This document shows, piece after piece, positions 63,277-64,000 of a stretch of 64,000 nucleotides of DNA (within the stretch, counting starts at the first letter, position 1; each line of letters opens with the position of its first letter). The notes below the pieces were generated by a model that worked only from the letters and a program-made list of their open reading frames with translations, was not told the DNA's origin and did not search any database. This stretch comes from Flexistipes sinusarabici DSM 4947 (GTDB lineage: Bacteria; Chrysiogenota; Deferribacteres; Deferribacterales; Flexistipitaceae): the NCBI RefSeq assembly GCF_000218625.1, contig NC_015672.1:124001-188000 (forward strand). The letters run 5' to 3'. The translations under genes and the position numbers were made by a program.

Positions 63277-63936
63277 ATGAATAAAGATGCCGCAGTTAAA
63301 ATGTTTTTAAACATATTTACAGGCTCCCGGGATGAGGATGTTTATAAAACATTATATCAGATTAGCAGTGTTGTTAGCAAAGAGAAGAAAGAAATTTTTT
63401 TTCTGGAAGATGAGGAAGGCAGTCATATATACTTTTTGCTTTCAGGGGTTGTAAAGCTTTCCAAAACCAATGACGAAGGCAAAGAAGCCGTTATACACTT
63501 TGTAAAGAGCGGCGAAATTTTTGCGGAGATACTTCTTTATCTTAAAAACAGATATCCTGTTACTGCCACGGCACTGGAGGATTGTGAAGCTCTTGCAATC
63601 GATTCGAAAAAACTTTTTGACGAGATAAAAAGACAGCCAGAATTTTCAATGAAGCTTATAGGTGTGTTAGCGGGAAGGATTAAATACTTTGTCAATATGA
63701 TAGAAAATCTCACTCTGGCGGATACAAGAAAGAGATTTTTATCGTATCTCAATAATATTGCAGAAAAGCAAAATTCAAAAGTTGTAACCCTCCCAGTGAA
63801 TAAAGGTGAGCTTGCACTTCTTCTTGGAAGCACGCCGGAAACCTTTTCAAGATTGCTTAAAAAGCTGGCAGAAGAAGAGGTTATTGTGGTCAGAGGCAAA
63901 GAGATAACTCTGATTGATCTCGGTGAACTGCAATGA
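63277..63936 (+). CDS. Crp/Fnr-family transcriptional regulator (probable regulator of hcp)
   Basis: A 219-residue regulator: N-terminal cyclic-nucleotide-like sensor domain (FFLEDEEGSHIYFLLSGVVKLSKTNDEGKEAVIHFVKSGEIFAEIL), dimer helix, and C-terminal helix-turn-helix KGELALLLGSTPETFSRLLKKLAEEEVI. The recognition helix holds E-x-x-S-R, the combination that in FNR reads TTGAT half-sites. Only one Cys is present, so no FNR iron-sulfur cluster; a haem or other NO/redox sensor is possible. Divergence from hcp suggests an HcpR-like role. The stop overlaps the next gene (ATGA). Confidence 0.88.
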   Translation: MNKDAAVKMFLNIFTGSRDEDVYKTLYQISSVVSKEKKEIFFLEDEEGSHIYFLLSGVVKLSKTNDEGKEAVIHFVKSGEIFAEILLYLKNRYPVTATALEDCEALAIDSKKLFDEIKRQPEFSMKLIGVLAGRIKYFVNMIENLTLADTRKRFLSYLNNIAEKQNSKVVTLPVNKGELALLLGSTPETFSRLLKKLAEEEVIVVRGKEITLIDLGELQ

Positions 63937-64000
63937 AACATTTTGTTGCGATTTTTCTGCTTATTCTTTTTGTTTCGCCAAATCTGAATGCTTCTGAAAG
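63933..64000 (+). CDS. start of an exported protein (runs off the window)
   Basis: The ATG at 63933 overlaps the regulator stop (ATGA). The 22 visible codons read MKHFVAIFLLILFVSPNLNA followed by SE, a signal peptide. Nothing of the mature protein is visible, so no function can be given. Confidence 0.7.
   Translation, partial: MKHFVAIFLLILFVSPNLNASE

Overview
The window looks like a chromosomal segment of an anaerobic, AT-rich Gram-negative bacterium. The gene content (fatty-acid cluster, hybrid-cluster protein with a Crp/Fnr regulator, GatCAB, beta-type DAHP synthase with a ferredoxin-like N-terminus, LarC, an outer-membrane RND pump) and the very heavy insertion-sequence load fit a Deferribacterota genome, perhaps Flexistipes-like. 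That placement is inferred from general resemblance only; there is no rRNA gene here to test it. No rRNA, CRISPR array, prophage or convincing tRNA was seen.

Layout. 1-4075 (minus strand) is the fatty-acid/phospholipid cluster DUF177-rpmF-plsX-fabH-fabD-fabG. 4291-11264 holds an aminotransferase, a SRPBCC protein and the glmU-glmS-CLC channel operon. 11400-17607 carries a UvrD/PcrA helicase, gatC-gatA-(GGCT-like)-gatB and methylmalonyl-CoA epimerase. 17993-42400 is the accessory zone: a triple-rhodanese lipoprotein, gene fragments cut by insertion sequences, a Tyr-substituted ferredoxin, a flavoprotein, a tetR-tolC-MFP-RND efflux operon, type II NADH dehydrogenase and an EamA transporter. 43196-49095 is the proteostasis block tig-clpP-clpX-lon-rpsU. 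49127-64000 holds larC, a macrodomain protein, a ProX-like binding protein, ahcY, an unusual thiolase fused to an OB-fold, a split SRPBCC-epimerase gene, a membrane protein, aroF with its leader, hcp and a divergent Crp/Fnr gene.

Mobile DNA. There are three copies of one IS1380-type element (1,619 bp each; I noticed a single base difference among them), two copies of an IS1634-type element (1,917 bp; one transposase carries an amber codon) and one IS5-type element. Two insertions can be undone on paper: removing the element and one target duplication restores the reading frame of the host gene (ATP-grasp, SRPBCC-epimerase). Two other copies have unmatched flanks and join unrelated gene fragments, which points to recombination between copies.

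Non-autonomous elements. Three families of small, transposase-less elements could be delimited. One has CTG-type ends and perfect 9-bp target duplications (2 copies). One has a 16-bp terminal repeat CTCAAGTTTCGCACTT and perfect 6-bp duplications (3 copies, with modular interiors). One has AAGACCTTTGAATAA-like ends (3 copies, one of them split by the IS5 element).

Regulation read from sequence. The aroF gene is preceded by a 39-codon Phe/Tyr-rich leader peptide, a terminator and a competing antiterminator pairing, i.e. a transcription attenuator. The thiolase gene has a near-consensus sigma-70 promoter placed so that its mRNA should be leaderless. The hcp/regulator intergenic region has an FNR-type palindrome at the class II distance from a plausible hcp promoter.
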